This document shows positions 16,356 through 23,672 of a stretch of 37,094 nt of DNA, piece after piece. How positions within the stretch are numbered: position 1 is the first letter of the stretch; each line of letters starts with the position of its first letter. Both the position numbers and the translations under genes were made by a program. The stretch is taken from contig JAFOKO010000117.1 of NCBI GenBank assembly GCA_017419715.1, positions 1-37,094 of the forward strand. Reading direction: 5' to 3'. Below the pieces are notes generated by a model. It had not been told where the DNA came from and did no database searches. It saw nothing but the letters and a program-made list of their open reading frames with translations. This stretch comes from Oscillospiraceae bacterium (GTDB taxonomy: Bacteria; Bacillota; Clostridia; Oscillospirales; Oscillospiraceae).

Positions 16356-16380
16356 ATCATGATTCCTTTCCTTGTACTGT

Positions 16381-16413
16381 TGCAGCCTGGCGTACAAGCG
16401 GCGCCAGGCTGCA
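16381..16413. repeat. Inverted repeat between the nicotinamidase-like gene and nadE
   Basis: A perfect 12-bp stem (16381-16392 with 16402-16413) encloses a 9-base loop in the gap between these genes. Neither strand shows a T run after it, so it is not a classical terminator. It could be an RNA processing or stability element, or partly insulate translation of nadE. Confidence 0.8.
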
Positions 16414-16419
16414 TATCGT

Positions 16420-16944
16420 TTAGATCACATTGATTTGGCAGGAAGCCATCACCTGGAGCGCAGCCTGATGCAATTCCGGTGTCACACCGGCACAGCAGGC
16501 CGCATCCACATAGACTTCTTTCTCATGGAAGCGGGCCTTCAGCAGCAGGGCATTGGACACCACGCAAATATCGGTACAAAGACCGATCACGGTGACATCA
16601 AAGTCCTCTCCTGCAGCCGCGTCCTCGATCTGTTGCGGCAAAACCAGGGAACCAAAGCTGGGCTTCTCCACCAAAACGGCTCCGCGGCTTTCCAACGCGG
16701 TGGCAATGGCAGGGTCCAACTGCCAACCGAGGGTGCCCTTGATGCAATGCTGCACCGGCAGATGGCGGCCCTCCGCTGTCTGCAAATATTCCTGGCCGTG
16801 GGTATCCAGCGTTGCGAAGATTTCGCCCGCAAAGCTTTGGATCTTCTGCAGGACTGCAGGCCGAATGGCGGCGGCCTCTTTTGTACCCAGAGCGCCGTCG
16901 ATAAAATCGCGCTGCATATCAACTACAACTAAAAAGTGCTTCAT
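16420..16944 (-). CDS. Isochorismatase-fold cysteine hydrolase, probably nicotinamidase
   Basis: 174 residues with the expected catalytic triad: Asp9 (VVDMQRDF), Lys94 (LVEKPSFGS) and Cys127 (CTDICV). Metal ligands are likely among D47, H49 and H61 (LDTHG, then EGRHLP), the pattern that separates nicotinamidases from isochorismatases. Nicotinamidase turns nicotinamide into nicotinate for NAD salvage, consistent with nadE next downstream. The ATG follows GGGAGAAAAG. Pyrazinamide or another amide substrate is possible; the assignment to pncA is by family. Confidence 0.85.
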   Translation of the reverse strand: MKHFLVVVDMQRDFIDGALGTKEAAAIRPAVLQKIQSFAGEIFATLDTHGQEYLQTAEGRHLPVQHCIKGTLGWQLDPAIATALESRGAVLVEKPSFGSLVLPQQIEDAAAGEDFDVTVIGLCTDICVVSNALLLKARFHEKEVYVDAACCAGVTPELHQAALQVMASCQINVI

Positions 16945-16981
16945 TTTCTTTTCTCCCATGGGGTGAAACATGTCAAATGCT

Positions 16982-17254
16982 TCAGCAGTGCTCGTCCAGC
17001 CAGGCCTGCATCTCCGCACGGCCGTCCTGGGACATAGGAAAGGTTTTTTCCCCTTCGATCTCGCTGAATTCGTAGCTTAACGGGCCATGCCAATATTCCG
17101 CCTTGATGGAACTGGCAGGATAGTCCACTTCCTTGTTCTTCGGCGGGATCATCACCGCGTTGGGCGTGATCTTATAGCGAAACGACCCGCTGGAGCCGGT
17201 GAAGACATTGCCGTTTTCAAAGTGGTGAAAGACTGGCAGAAAGACGGCGCTCAT
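16982..17254 (-). CDS. Small conserved protein of unknown function
   Basis: 90 residues without membrane segment or known catalytic motif. It has an aromatic, beta-rich core: FENGNVFTGSSGSFRY, then EYWHGPLSYEFSEIEGE, then a short C-terminal helix ending EMQAWLDEHC. It resembles small hypothetical proteins I associate with other Clostridia, but no function is known to me. The ATG overlaps the pepF stop in an ATGA and GGAAGAGC lies upstream within pepF, so it is co-translated with it. The nicotinamidase-like gene follows by 37 bases. Confidence 0.75.
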   Translation of the reverse strand: MSAVFLPVFHHFENGNVFTGSSGSFRYKITPNAVMIPPKNKEVDYPASSIKAEYWHGPLSYEFSEIEGEKTFPMSQDGRAEMQAWLDEHC

Positions 17255-19056
17255 TCGGCCATCAGCTCTTCCATCTCATCCAGCAGTTCGCCAAAGAGGG
17301 CAAGGGCCTGGTTGACGGGTTCGGGAGTGGACATATCCACACCGGCGCCCTTCAGCAGGTCGATGGGATCCTTGGAGCAGCCGCCAGAGAGGAATCCGAT
17401 GTAATCCTTGACCGCTTTTTCCCCCTCCCGCAAAATACGGCGGGACAGGGCAATTGCGGCGGAATAACCAGTGGCATACTGGAAGACATAGTAATTGTAG
17501 TAGAAGTGAGGAATCCGCTCCCACTCATAGGAGATCTCATCGTCCAGGACGATATCATCACCGAAATAGAGATGGTTCAGCTTCTTATACTCCTCGCACA
17601 TCCGTTCGGCAGTCAAGGCGACACCCTGCTGGTTCAGCTGCCCAAGCAGAAGCTCAAATTCCGCAAACATGGTCTGCCGATACAGGGTGGTGCGGAACTG
17701 CTCCAGGAAATGATTGATCAGATAAGCGCGCTCCTTCTTGTCGGTCGTCTTGCTCAGAAGGTACTCCATCAGCAGAGCTTCGTTGCAGGTCGAGGCCACT
17801 TCCGCCACAAAGATCACATAATCCGCATCTACAGGGTTCTGGTACTTGTTGGAGTGATAGGAATGCAGCGCATGTCCCATCTCGTGGGTCAAGGTGAACT
17901 GGCTGTCCAGCGTGCCGGAATAGTTCAGCAAAACATAAGGATGCACAAACGCGCCGGAAGAATAAGCGCCGCTTCGCTTGCCGACATTCTGATAGACATC
18001 GATCCAGCGATTTTCAAAGCCCTCCTTGAGGATCTTGCGATAATCCTCACCCATGGGAGCCAGAGATTCGTAAACCGTCTGCTTGGCCTGCTCAAAGGGG
18101 ATCTTCACATCTGCGCCGGGCACCAGCGGGGTGTAGAGATCATAGAAGTGCAGCTCATCCAGGCCCAAAAGCTTCTTGCGAAGACGGACATAACGGTGCA
18201 TCTTGTCAAGGTTCTGATGTACAGCTTCGATCAGATTATGATAGACACTTACAGGAACATTGGTCTGATCCAAAGAGGCCTCCAGCGGAGAAGCGTACTT
18301 TCTGGCGTTGGCATTAAACTGCAGGCTCTTGACCTGGGCATTCAGAATGGCCGCAAAGGTGTTCTTCTTAGAAGCCCAAGTGTTGTAGGTGGTCTCGAAG
18401 GCAGATTTCCGCAACACGCGGTCATCGGACTCCATGCAGGAAACAAAGGTTCCCTGGGAGAGGGGATGCTTGTTTCCATCCTTGTCCACCGCATCGGGGA
18501 ATTTCAAATCCGCATCGGCAAACTTGGAGTAGATGTCTTGCGGTGCCTGCGCCATTTCACCCGCCATTGCCAACAGCTTTTCTTCGCTGGCGGACAAGAC
18601 ATGGGCCGCGTGCCGACGAATGTTGAAGATATAGCGGCGATAACGCTCCAGACCAGGCTCCTCCGCATAGAAGCGTTCCATATCTGCGTCGGAAATTGCC
18701 ATGATCTCCGGGGTCTCGAAAGCGGTGGCAGCGGAGAATGCAACATAGGCAGACATGGACATGCCTTCCATTTCCTGATACTTGGCAACACGGGTATCCT
18801 CGTCATTGCGACGGGAAGAATAATTGAAAATGTTGCTTAAGCGAACAGAGGTGGATTCCAGTTTCTGTGCGTAGGCCAGCAGCGTCTTGGCGTCTTGGCA
18901 GAGCTTTCCTGCATAGGAGGACAGCTCCGCTGTGTCTGCCTTCAGTTTTTCCAGATCCGCCATCCAGGCTTCGTCCGAGGGATACATGTCTTCTACTGCC
19001 CAGCGATCTTTTTCCGCAATCTCAGAACGCTCCGGAATTTTCTTCATTTCAGCCAT
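17251..19056 (-). CDS. pepF: Oligoendopeptidase F
   Basis: 601 residues of the M3B metallopeptidase family, which degrades peptides of roughly 7-17 residues in the cytoplasm. The zinc motif HEMGH is at 391-395, followed by an EVAS/NEALL helix that supplies the third ligand. The N-terminal half is the usual helical cap. The start is ATG 19056, after AAAGGAA and a promoter; the frame continues upstream to 19134 into the promoter region, which rules that out. A tiny protein gene overlaps its stop. Its length fits the family. Confidence 0.94.
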   Translation of the reverse strand: MAEMKKIPERSEIAEKDRWAVEDMYPSDEAWMADLEKLKADTAELSSYAGKLCQDAKTLLAYAQKLESTSVRLSNIFNYSSRRNDEDTRVAKYQEMEGMSMSAYVAFSAATAFETPEIMAISDADMERFYAEEPGLERYRRYIFNIRRHAAHVLSASEEKLLAMAGEMAQAPQDIYSKFADADLKFPDAVDKDGNKHPLSQGTFVSCMESDDRVLRKSAFETTYNTWASKKNTFAAILNAQVKSLQFNANARKYASPLEASLDQTNVPVSVYHNLIEAVHQNLDKMHRYVRLRKKLLGLDELHFYDLYTPLVPGADVKIPFEQAKQTVYESLAPMGEDYRKILKEGFENRWIDVYQNVGKRSGAYSSGAFVHPYVLLNYSGTLDSQFTLTHEMGHALHSYHSNKYQNPVDADYVIFVAEVASTCNEALLMEYLLSKTTDKKERAYLINHFLEQFRTTLYRQTMFAEFELLLGQLNQQGVALTAERMCEEYKKLNHLYFGDDIVLDDEISYEWERIPHFYYNYYVFQYATGYSAAIALSRRILREGEKAVKDYIGFLSGGCSKDPIDLLKGAGVDMSTPEPVNQALALFGELLDEMEELMAE

Positions 19057-19105
19057 TACGATAGTTCCTTTCTTTCTCACCGATACGGTGTTAGTTCCAA
19101 AGCTT

Positions 19106-19134
19106 ATTGTACTCCAATTCCTTTCTTTCGTCAA
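19106..19134 (-). promoter_or_regulatory. Sigma-A promoter for pepF operon
   Basis: TTGACG (19129-19134) and TACAAT (19106-19111) are separated by 17 bases on the minus strand, about 50 bases upstream of the pepF start. It is divergent from the promoter at 19197-19225. Confidence 0.85.
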
Positions 19135-19196
19135 TCTAAATTCTGTCTATTCTGTATTTTGTACATAAAAAATTTACGATTATCCAGCTGCAAAAC

Positions 19197-19225
19197 TTGA
19201 AAACAGGAAGAAAATACGATATAAT
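19197..19225 (+). promoter_or_regulatory. Sigma-A promoter for the SPFH gene
   Basis: TTGAAA (19197-19202) and a perfect TATAAT (19220-19225) have a 17-base spacer. The -10 box is about 80 bases before the start codon, leaving a leader of about 75 bases that contains an inverted repeat. Confidence 0.88.
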
Positions 19226-19232
19226 AGCAAAT

Positions 19233-19258
19233 AACGAATCGGGTCATCCGAATTCGTT
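19233..19258 (+). repeat. 5'-leader inverted repeat before the SPFH gene
   Basis: AACGAAT (19233-19239) pairs with ATTCGTT (19252-19258); CGG and CCG just inside extend the stem with one bulge. It lies near the start of the transcript and could be an mRNA stabiliser or an operator. No T run follows, so it is not a terminator. Confidence 0.55.
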
Positions 19259-19305
19259 TAAACCATTGCAATGTTGATTCTTCATTATCGAAAGGAGTAC
19301 ATAAC

Positions 19306-20634
19306 ATGGGACTTATTGCAGCAGGTCTCGGTGCTGTAAGCGGCGTTCTGGCAGATCAATGGAAGGAGTTCTTTTACTGCGACGCGATTGACAGAAATGT
19401 GCTGGTCGTCAAAGGCCAAAAGCGGGTCTCCGGCCGCTCCAGCAACACCAAAGGAAATGACAATATTATCTCCAACGGTTCCGTCGTCGCTGTGGCAGAT
19501 GGCCAGTGCATGATCATCGTGGAGCAGGGCAAGATCGTGGAGGTCTGTGCCGAGCCCGGCGAATTTGTCTGGGATTCCTCCACCGAGCCCTCTATTTTCA
19601 CCGGCAGTCTTGGAAACAGCATCAAGGAGACCTTTAAGCTGATTGGAAAGCGTTTTGCCTTTGGTGGCGATACCGGCAAAGATCAACGGGTGTACTATTT
19701 TAACACCAAGGAGATCATTGACAACAAATTCGGCACTTCCACGCCGATCCCCTTCCGTGTTGTGGATCGCAATATCAACCTCGATATTGATGTTTCCGTC
19801 CGCTGCCACGGCGTGTTTTCCTATCGGCTTGTGGACCCGCTCCTGTTCTACGCAAATGTCTGCGGCAATGTTGAGCGCTCTTACGACAGATCCGAGATCG
19901 ACAGCCAGCTGAAAACGGAATTCCTCTCTGCATTGCAGCCGGCCCTTGCTATGCTCTCGGAGAAGGAGGTCCGGCCCTCACAGATCATGCACCACACGGA
20001 GGATCTGAGTGAGGCTATGAATGTTGCCCTGTCCAAAAAGTGGGGGGAGCTTCGCGGCATTCAGGTGGTTTCAGTTGCAGTCAATTCCCTCACCCTTCCG
20101 CCGGAGCAGCAGGAGATGATCACACAGGCCCAGCATACTGCAATCATGCGGGATCCCACCATGGCGGCTGCCACGCTCGTACAGGCCCAGAGCCAGGCCA
20201 TGAAGGACGCCGCAAACAATTCTGCCGGCGCAATGACCGGTTTTATGGGCGTTGGCATGGCCCAGCAGAACGGCGGATTCAACGCCCAGAACCTTTTTGC
20301 TATGGGACAGCAACAGCAGCCGCAACAAAACGCTGCAGCCCCGGCGCAAGCCTCGAAAACCGGAACCTGGCGCTGCGCCTGCGGTTCGGAAAACACCGGC
20401 AAATTCTGCATGGAATGCGGCAAGCCCAAGCCCCAGGAGTCCGACGGCTGGACCTGCAAGAAGTGCGGCGCTGTCAACAAGGGAAAGTTCTGCATGGAAT
20501 GCGGCGAAAAGAAGCCTGCCAATGAGCCGCTTTACAAGTGCGACAAGTGCGGCTGGGAGCCGGAAGACCCCAAGCATCCTCCGAAGTTCTGCCCCGAATG
20601 CGGCGACCTCTTTGATGAAAACGATATTCAGTAA
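19306..20634 (+). CDS. SPFH-domain protein with three C-terminal zinc ribbons (YdjI-like)
   Basis: 442 residues resembling the bacterial 'virion core protein'/YdjI group of the SPFH superfamily. A short N-terminal region precedes the SPFH-like domain (about 40-260, with PIPFRVVDRNINLDIDVSV). An Ala/Gln-rich linker follows (about 275-350), then three treble Cys-x2-Cys ribbons at about 357-373, 384-400 and 412-433 (CMECG, CMECG and CPECG mark their second halves). SPFH proteins oligomerise at membranes; these cysteine ribbons should each bind one zinc and may recruit partners. AAAGGAG precedes the ATG. It is monocistronic, with its own promoter and a hairpin downstream. Function in this group is unclear; a link with PspA-like stress is only inferred. 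Confidence 0.82.
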   Translation: MGLIAAGLGAVSGVLADQWKEFFYCDAIDRNVLVVKGQKRVSGRSSNTKGNDNIISNGSVVAVADGQCMIIVEQGKIVEVCAEPGEFVWDSSTEPSIFTGSLGNSIKETFKLIGKRFAFGGDTGKDQRVYYFNTKEIIDNKFGTSTPIPFRVVDRNINLDIDVSVRCHGVFSYRLVDPLLFYANVCGNVERSYDRSEIDSQLKTEFLSALQPALAMLSEKEVRPSQIMHHTEDLSEAMNVALSKKWGELRGIQVVSVAVNSLTLPPEQQEMITQAQHTAIMRDPTMAAATLVQAQSQAMKDAANNSAGAMTGFMGVGMAQQNGGFNAQNLFAMGQQQQPQQNAAAPAQASKTGTWRCACGSENTGKFCMECGKPKPQESDGWTCKKCGAVNKGKFCMECGEKKPANEPLYKCDKCGWEPEDPKHPPKFCPECGDLFDENDIQ

Positions 20635-20648
20635 GTACTAAGCGCTTC

Positions 20649-20690
20649 AATAACGGCTGAATGCTCCGTCATTCAGCCGTTATTATTATC
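20649..20690 (+). terminator. Hairpin terminator after the SPFH gene
   Basis: A perfect 15-bp stem (20649-20663 with 20670-20684) encloses a 6-base loop. It is 14 bases past the stop codon. The following stretch is only AT-rich (ATTATC), so the T tract is partly within the stem; termination is likely but not canonical. Confidence 0.7.
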
Positions 20691-20694
20691 AGGT

Positions 20695-20751
20695 AAAAAA
20701 CTCCCCCTGCCGGTGAATGGGATTGTCGTCCACAGTCACGGGCAGAGGGAG
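20695..20751 (-). terminator. Terminator after the aquaporin gene
   Basis: Read on the minus strand, a 15-bp stem with two mismatches (20737-20751 with 20701-20715) has a 21-base loop and is followed by a run of six T residues (20695-20700). It lies 26 bases beyond the aquaporin stop. Confidence 0.7.
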
Positions 20752-20776
20752 GTATTCTTTGATGTTGACGGAAGGA

Positions 20777-21478
20777 TTATCTTCTGTTCTTCTTCGCTGT
20801 ATCGCTGGGAATTTCGTCTTTCTGATCCAGGAACATCCAAATCAGAGCAGCCAGAATACCGCCGACCAGAGGAGCAAGCAGGAAGATCCAGATCTGCTCC
20901 ATATTCACACCGCCGGCAAAAATGGCGGGGCCAAGGGAGCGGGCAGGGTTCACGCTGGTGCCGGTGATGGCAATGCCCAGCAGATGAACCAGGGTTAGAG
21001 CGCCGCCGATAACAAGGCCGGCGACCTTGCTATACGCTTCCCGGGAGGTGACGCCAAGAATGGCAAGAACAAAGATGCAAGTTAGCACCACTTCTGCCAC
21101 AAAACCGGCGCCGATGCTGTAGCCAGCCTGCACTGCATTTGCGCCATAGCCACAGTCGGACCCGAAGAACAGACCCAGCATGGCCGCGCCGGCAATGGCA
21201 CCCAGCACCTGGGCGATCACATAGCCGATAAAATCCTTCACGGTCATTTTCTTGCTTACCAGCATTGCAATGGAAACTGCAGGGTTGATGTGGCAGCCGG
21301 AGATATTGCCGATGGAATAGGCCATCGCCACGATCACCAGGCCAAAGGCCACGGCAGTGGCGAGATAGCCGGCAGTGTTATCCACACTGCACTTGGTTGC
21401 GATGGCAGCGCCACAGGCAACCAAAACGAGGACAAATGTGCCAAGGAATTCTGCGACATACTTTCTCAGATCTTTCAT
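20777..21478 (-). CDS. Aquaporin (MIP family, AqpZ-like)
   Basis: 233 residues with six membrane segments and the two NPA loops: HINPAVS (NPA 65-67) and TSVNPARS (NPA 177-179). The selectivity positions Phe45 (AFGLVI) and the His of VHLLGI match water channels rather than glycerol facilitators; NPA-Arg is also present. It conducts water in the cytoplasmic membrane. It is followed by its own terminator and preceded by a promoter with a hairpin leader, so it is monocistronic. Glycerol or small-solute transport is less likely but not excluded. Confidence 0.92.
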   Translation of the reverse strand: MKDLRKYVAEFLGTFVLVLVACGAAIATKCSVDNTAGYLATAVAFGLVIVAMAYSIGNISGCHINPAVSIAMLVSKKMTVKDFIGYVIAQVLGAIAGAAMLGLFFGSDCGYGANAVQAGYSIGAGFVAEVVLTCIFVLAILGVTSREAYSKVAGLVIGGALTLVHLLGIAITGTSVNPARSLGPAIFAGGVNMEQIWIFLLAPLVGGILAALIWMFLDQKDEIPSDTAKKNRR

Positions 21479-21500
21479 AGAGATGCCTCCTCTTTCAGAT

Positions 21501-21518
21501 CAGAAGCACACGCTTCTG
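21501..21518 (-). repeat. Short palindrome in the aquaporin leader
   Basis: The arms CAGAAGC and GCTTCTG (21501-21507 and 21512-21518) are perfectly complementary around ACAC. It lies just downstream of the -10 box, in the first bases of the mRNA, and could be an operator or a 5' stabilising hairpin. Confidence 0.65.
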
Positions 21519-21526
21519 TCGCAAAC

Positions 21527-21555
21527 ATTATAGCGCATGTTTATATTATATGCAA
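21527..21555 (-). promoter_or_regulatory. Sigma-A promoter for the aquaporin gene
   Basis: TTGCAT (21550-21555) and a perfect TATAAT (21527-21532) are separated by 17 bases on the minus strand, about 50 bases before the ATG. Confidence 0.85.
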
Positions 21556-21600
21556 GAGTTTCTAAAGAATAAATATCTCCGGATTTCCGTCATGCCACAC

Positions 21601-21629
21601 TTGACAAAAATAGTTGAGTTTTATATAAT
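21601..21629 (+). promoter_or_regulatory. Consensus sigma-A promoter for the TSCPD-ohrR operon
   Basis: TTGACA (21601-21606) and TATAAT (21624-21629), both perfect, are separated by 17 bases. It should be among the strongest promoters in the window and lies 40 bases before the TSCPD start. Confidence 0.93.
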
Positions 21630-21668
21630 TTTATTTAACACAATGAAACGGAAGAAAGGAATTGCAAA

Positions 21669-21926
21669 ATGTATTACTCTTACCGCACCAATGGCGTCTG
21701 CTCTGTGCAGATCAACTTCAAGCTCGACAACGACACAGTCTCCGATGTAGAATTCATCGGTGGCTGCAATGGCAACCTTAAGGCCATCAGCAAGCTGGTC
21801 AATGGCATGACTGTAGATCAGATCGAGGGCTACCTCAAGGGAAACACCTGCGGCGGCAAGCCCACTTCCTGTGCTGATCAGCTCGCCATTGCTGTCCGGC
21901 AGGCTTACAACAAAGCCCATGCCTGA
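21669..21926 (+). CDS. TSCPD domain protein (TIGR03905 type)
   Basis: 85 residues, the stand-alone TSCPD family that also occurs as a C-terminal domain of class II ribonucleotide reductase-type proteins. Four cysteines stand out: C11, C33 (GGCNGNL), C61 and C68 (TSCADQLA, the family signature at 66-73), suggestive of metal binding or redox chemistry; the function is unknown. AAAGGAA precedes the ATG. It has a perfect promoter and its stop is five bases before the OhrR-type gene, with which it is therefore likely co-expressed. Confidence 0.9.
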   Translation: MYYSYRTNGVCSVQINFKLDNDTVSDVEFIGGCNGNLKAISKLVNGMTVDQIEGYLKGNTCGGKPTSCADQLAIAVRQAYNKAHA

Positions 21927-21930
21927 GCCA

Positions 21931-22374
21931 ATGGAGCCGGATCGCTACGCCCTGCTCCGGCTGGAAAAACAGCTCTGCTTCCCGCTCTATGCCGCCTCCC
22001 GAGAAGTCATCCGTCACTATCGGCCACACCTGGACGCGCTGAATCTAACCTACACGCAATATATCACCATGATGGTGCTCTGGGCGGAGCAGGAAATCAG
22101 CGTAAAGCGGCTTGGACGGCAGCTGTATCTGGACAGCGGCACCTTGACCCCATTGCTGAAAAGCCTGGAAGCCAAGGGTTATGTGACCAGGACCCGAAGT
22201 GAGAGCGACGAGCGCGTCGTGCTGGTCCGTTTGACCGACGCGGGACTTGCCTTGCAGGAAAAGGCGCTAAGTGTTCCTGCCGGGATCCGTTCGTGCATCC
22301 ATCTAACGCCAGAGGAATCTGAGACGCTGTATAAGTTGCTCTACAAGCTGCTGGCGGATGAAAAAGGGATCTAA
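21931..22374 (+). CDS. OhrR-type MarR-family thiol-sensing regulator
   Basis: 147 residues very like OhrR: the redox-sensing Cys16 in LEKQLCFPLYAASREV, TYTQYITMMVLW, and the winged-helix segment LDSGTLTPLLKSLEAKGYV. OhrR represses organic hydroperoxide resistance genes until Cys is oxidised by peroxides or HOCl. No ohr gene is next to it; its partner is the upstream TSCPD gene. I use ATG 21931; ATG 21919 overlaps the TSCPD stop and also fits. No clear ribosome site is visible, so translation is probably coupled. Possible autoregulation of the operon is inference. Confidence 0.88.
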   Translation: MEPDRYALLRLEKQLCFPLYAASREVIRHYRPHLDALNLTYTQYITMMVLWAEQEISVKRLGRQLYLDSGTLTPLLKSLEAKGYVTRTRSESDERVVLVRLTDAGLALQEKALSVPAGIRSCIHLTPEESETLYKLLYKLLADEKGI

Positions 22375-22418
22375 AAAAGAGATTGGCTGCTTGTGGTTTC
22401 GTCACAAGCAGCCAATCT
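22371..22418 (-). terminator. Terminator for the ATP-grasp gene, shared stem with ohrR
   Basis: A perfect 16-bp stem (22380-22395 with 22403-22418) with a 7-base loop lies in the 48-base gap between two convergent genes. On the minus strand it is followed by CTCTTTTTTAG, so it terminates the ATP-grasp transcript. On the plus strand only a short TTAGTTC follows, so it may also slow the TSCPD-ohrR transcript. Confidence 0.85.
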
Positions 22419-22422
22419 TAGT

Positions 22423-23430
22423 TCAACCTTGAATTGCCGCCTCATAGACGGACTTCATGCCGATGCCACTGGGATTAAACAGATGGTTCTGCGGCATATC
22501 GTAGCCAGGGAGATTATTCCCCTCCACCAGCACGGGGCCGTCCGGCGAGATACCCACATCCCAACCGATATAGCGAAGTTTCGGCTCCACAAAGGCGGCC
22601 TTTTGGCACAGCTCTAAGGCCTCTTTAAAATACGGCACCTGGAACCCCTTGAACACAAAACCGTTATTGGGATGCACCGTATAGGTCTCAGCAGTTTTAT
22701 CGCAAAAAAATGGGTGCCGAACGGTTCCCGTTTCGTCCAGCATGGTGTACATGCCGCCGCTGGTGGCATTATCCACATCAGACTTGCCGTTGCCCACGCG
22801 GAAGATCACATATAGCACCTTAGCCTCATGCCTGTCGTTGACGATGGTCGTGATCCGCATTGTATTGAGTGCCTGTGGGCAGGGGCGGCACATCTCTGGA
22901 TGCTGCTCGATCACGCCCTCCGCCAGGAACATCTCTGCCTGCATCAGCTCGTCATACAGCTTTTTGTGGTCGGGATACTCGGAAAGACGGACTTTTTTGA
23001 CACCGAGGCCACCAAAGGAGTCCAACTGCTTGGCAAAGAAAGCCTCCTTCCCAGCCAGAAAGGCCTCAAAGGGCTCAAATCCCTCCCGAAGATCGACAAA
23101 ATCCCGCTTGATGAAGTCTTTATACTTTTGGTTAAACAGGAGTTTATTGTCCAGGATGTCGTAGGCTTCCCGCTTGTTCAGTCTTCGGACCAGCTCGATA
23201 TTCTCCTTCATGGTGACATAGGTTTTTCTCTTTTCCTTGCCGATAAAGGCGAAGCCGAAGATATTGTAGTCCAAATATCCGATTCCGTAACGAAATACGC
23301 AATATAGCATATCCGAAAACAGATAAAGCTTTGACTTCCCGCTCTCCTTGTGCACGACATTGATATTGTTGCGAAACCGTTTCAGACTTGCGGTTGAGGC
23401 TCTGTGAATAATAACCGATAGCTTTGACAT
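22423..23430 (-). CDS. Sugar-transfer associated ATP-grasp protein
   Basis: 335 residues resembling the ATPgrasp_ST family, known near polysaccharide or cell-surface biosynthesis genes but with unproven reaction. Visible: an N-terminal basic region, FVDLREGFEPFEAFL, then a likely nucleotide segment AKQLDSFGGLGVKKV (about 133-147), a long beta region with ITTIVNDR, and the metal/Mg end LVEGNNLPGYD (about 305-315). Those Glu and Asn residues are typical ATP-grasp metal ligands. It is separated from the small membrane gene upstream by 14 bases. No sugar-transferase gene is adjacent. A terminator follows. Confidence 0.82.
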   Translation of the reverse strand: MSKLSVIIHRASTASLKRFRNNINVVHKESGKSKLYLFSDMLYCVFRYGIGYLDYNIFGFAFIGKEKRKTYVTMKENIELVRRLNKREAYDILDNKLLFNQKYKDFIKRDFVDLREGFEPFEAFLAGKEAFFAKQLDSFGGLGVKKVRLSEYPDHKKLYDELMQAEMFLAEGVIEQHPEMCRPCPQALNTMRITTIVNDRHEAKVLYVIFRVGNGKSDVDNATSGGMYTMLDETGTVRHPFFCDKTAETYTVHPNNGFVFKGFQVPYFKEALELCQKAAFVEPKLRYIGWDVGISPDGPVLVEGNNLPGYDMPQNHLFNPSGIGMKSVYEAAIQG

Positions 23431-23444
23431 AGACCTAACACTTT

Positions 23445-23669
23445 TTATTTGCGGCGGAGCAAGGGAGATTCGATTTTCTCTTGTTTCTTTCCGCCGCGTT
23501 CTTTTTCCTTTCGAACATACTGAACAAGATACACTGCATAGAGCAGACCGACTGCCGCTGCTGTGCCGATCATGCCATCATCGCCAGTGAGTGCTGCCAA
23601 GGTCACAGCCAGCAACAACAAGCAGCCTACAAACACAGCGACAAAGCGCCGAAACCCCGCGCTGCGCAT
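23445..23669 (-). CDS. Small two-helix membrane protein
   Basis: 74 residues: two hydrophobic segments (about 8-27 and 33-51) and a very basic tail rich in Lys, Glu and Arg. I do not recognise it. Its ATG is 3 bases beyond the phosphoglucomutase stop and AAGGA lies immediately against the ATG, too near for a normal ribosome site, so the start could be a few codons later. Lies between pgm and the ATP-grasp gene. Confidence 0.55.
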   Translation of the reverse strand: MRSAGFRRFVAVFVGCLLLLAVTLAALTGDDGMIGTAAAVGLLYAVYLVQYVRKEKERGGKKQEKIESPLLRRK

Positions 23670-23672
23670 TCC

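Noticed and set aside
17506-18840. Plus-strand open frame of 444 codons opposite pepF
   Set aside because: It is a shadow of pepF codon bias; pepF has the HEMGH motif, a promoter and a ribosome site, while the plus frame has no known motif or ribosome site.
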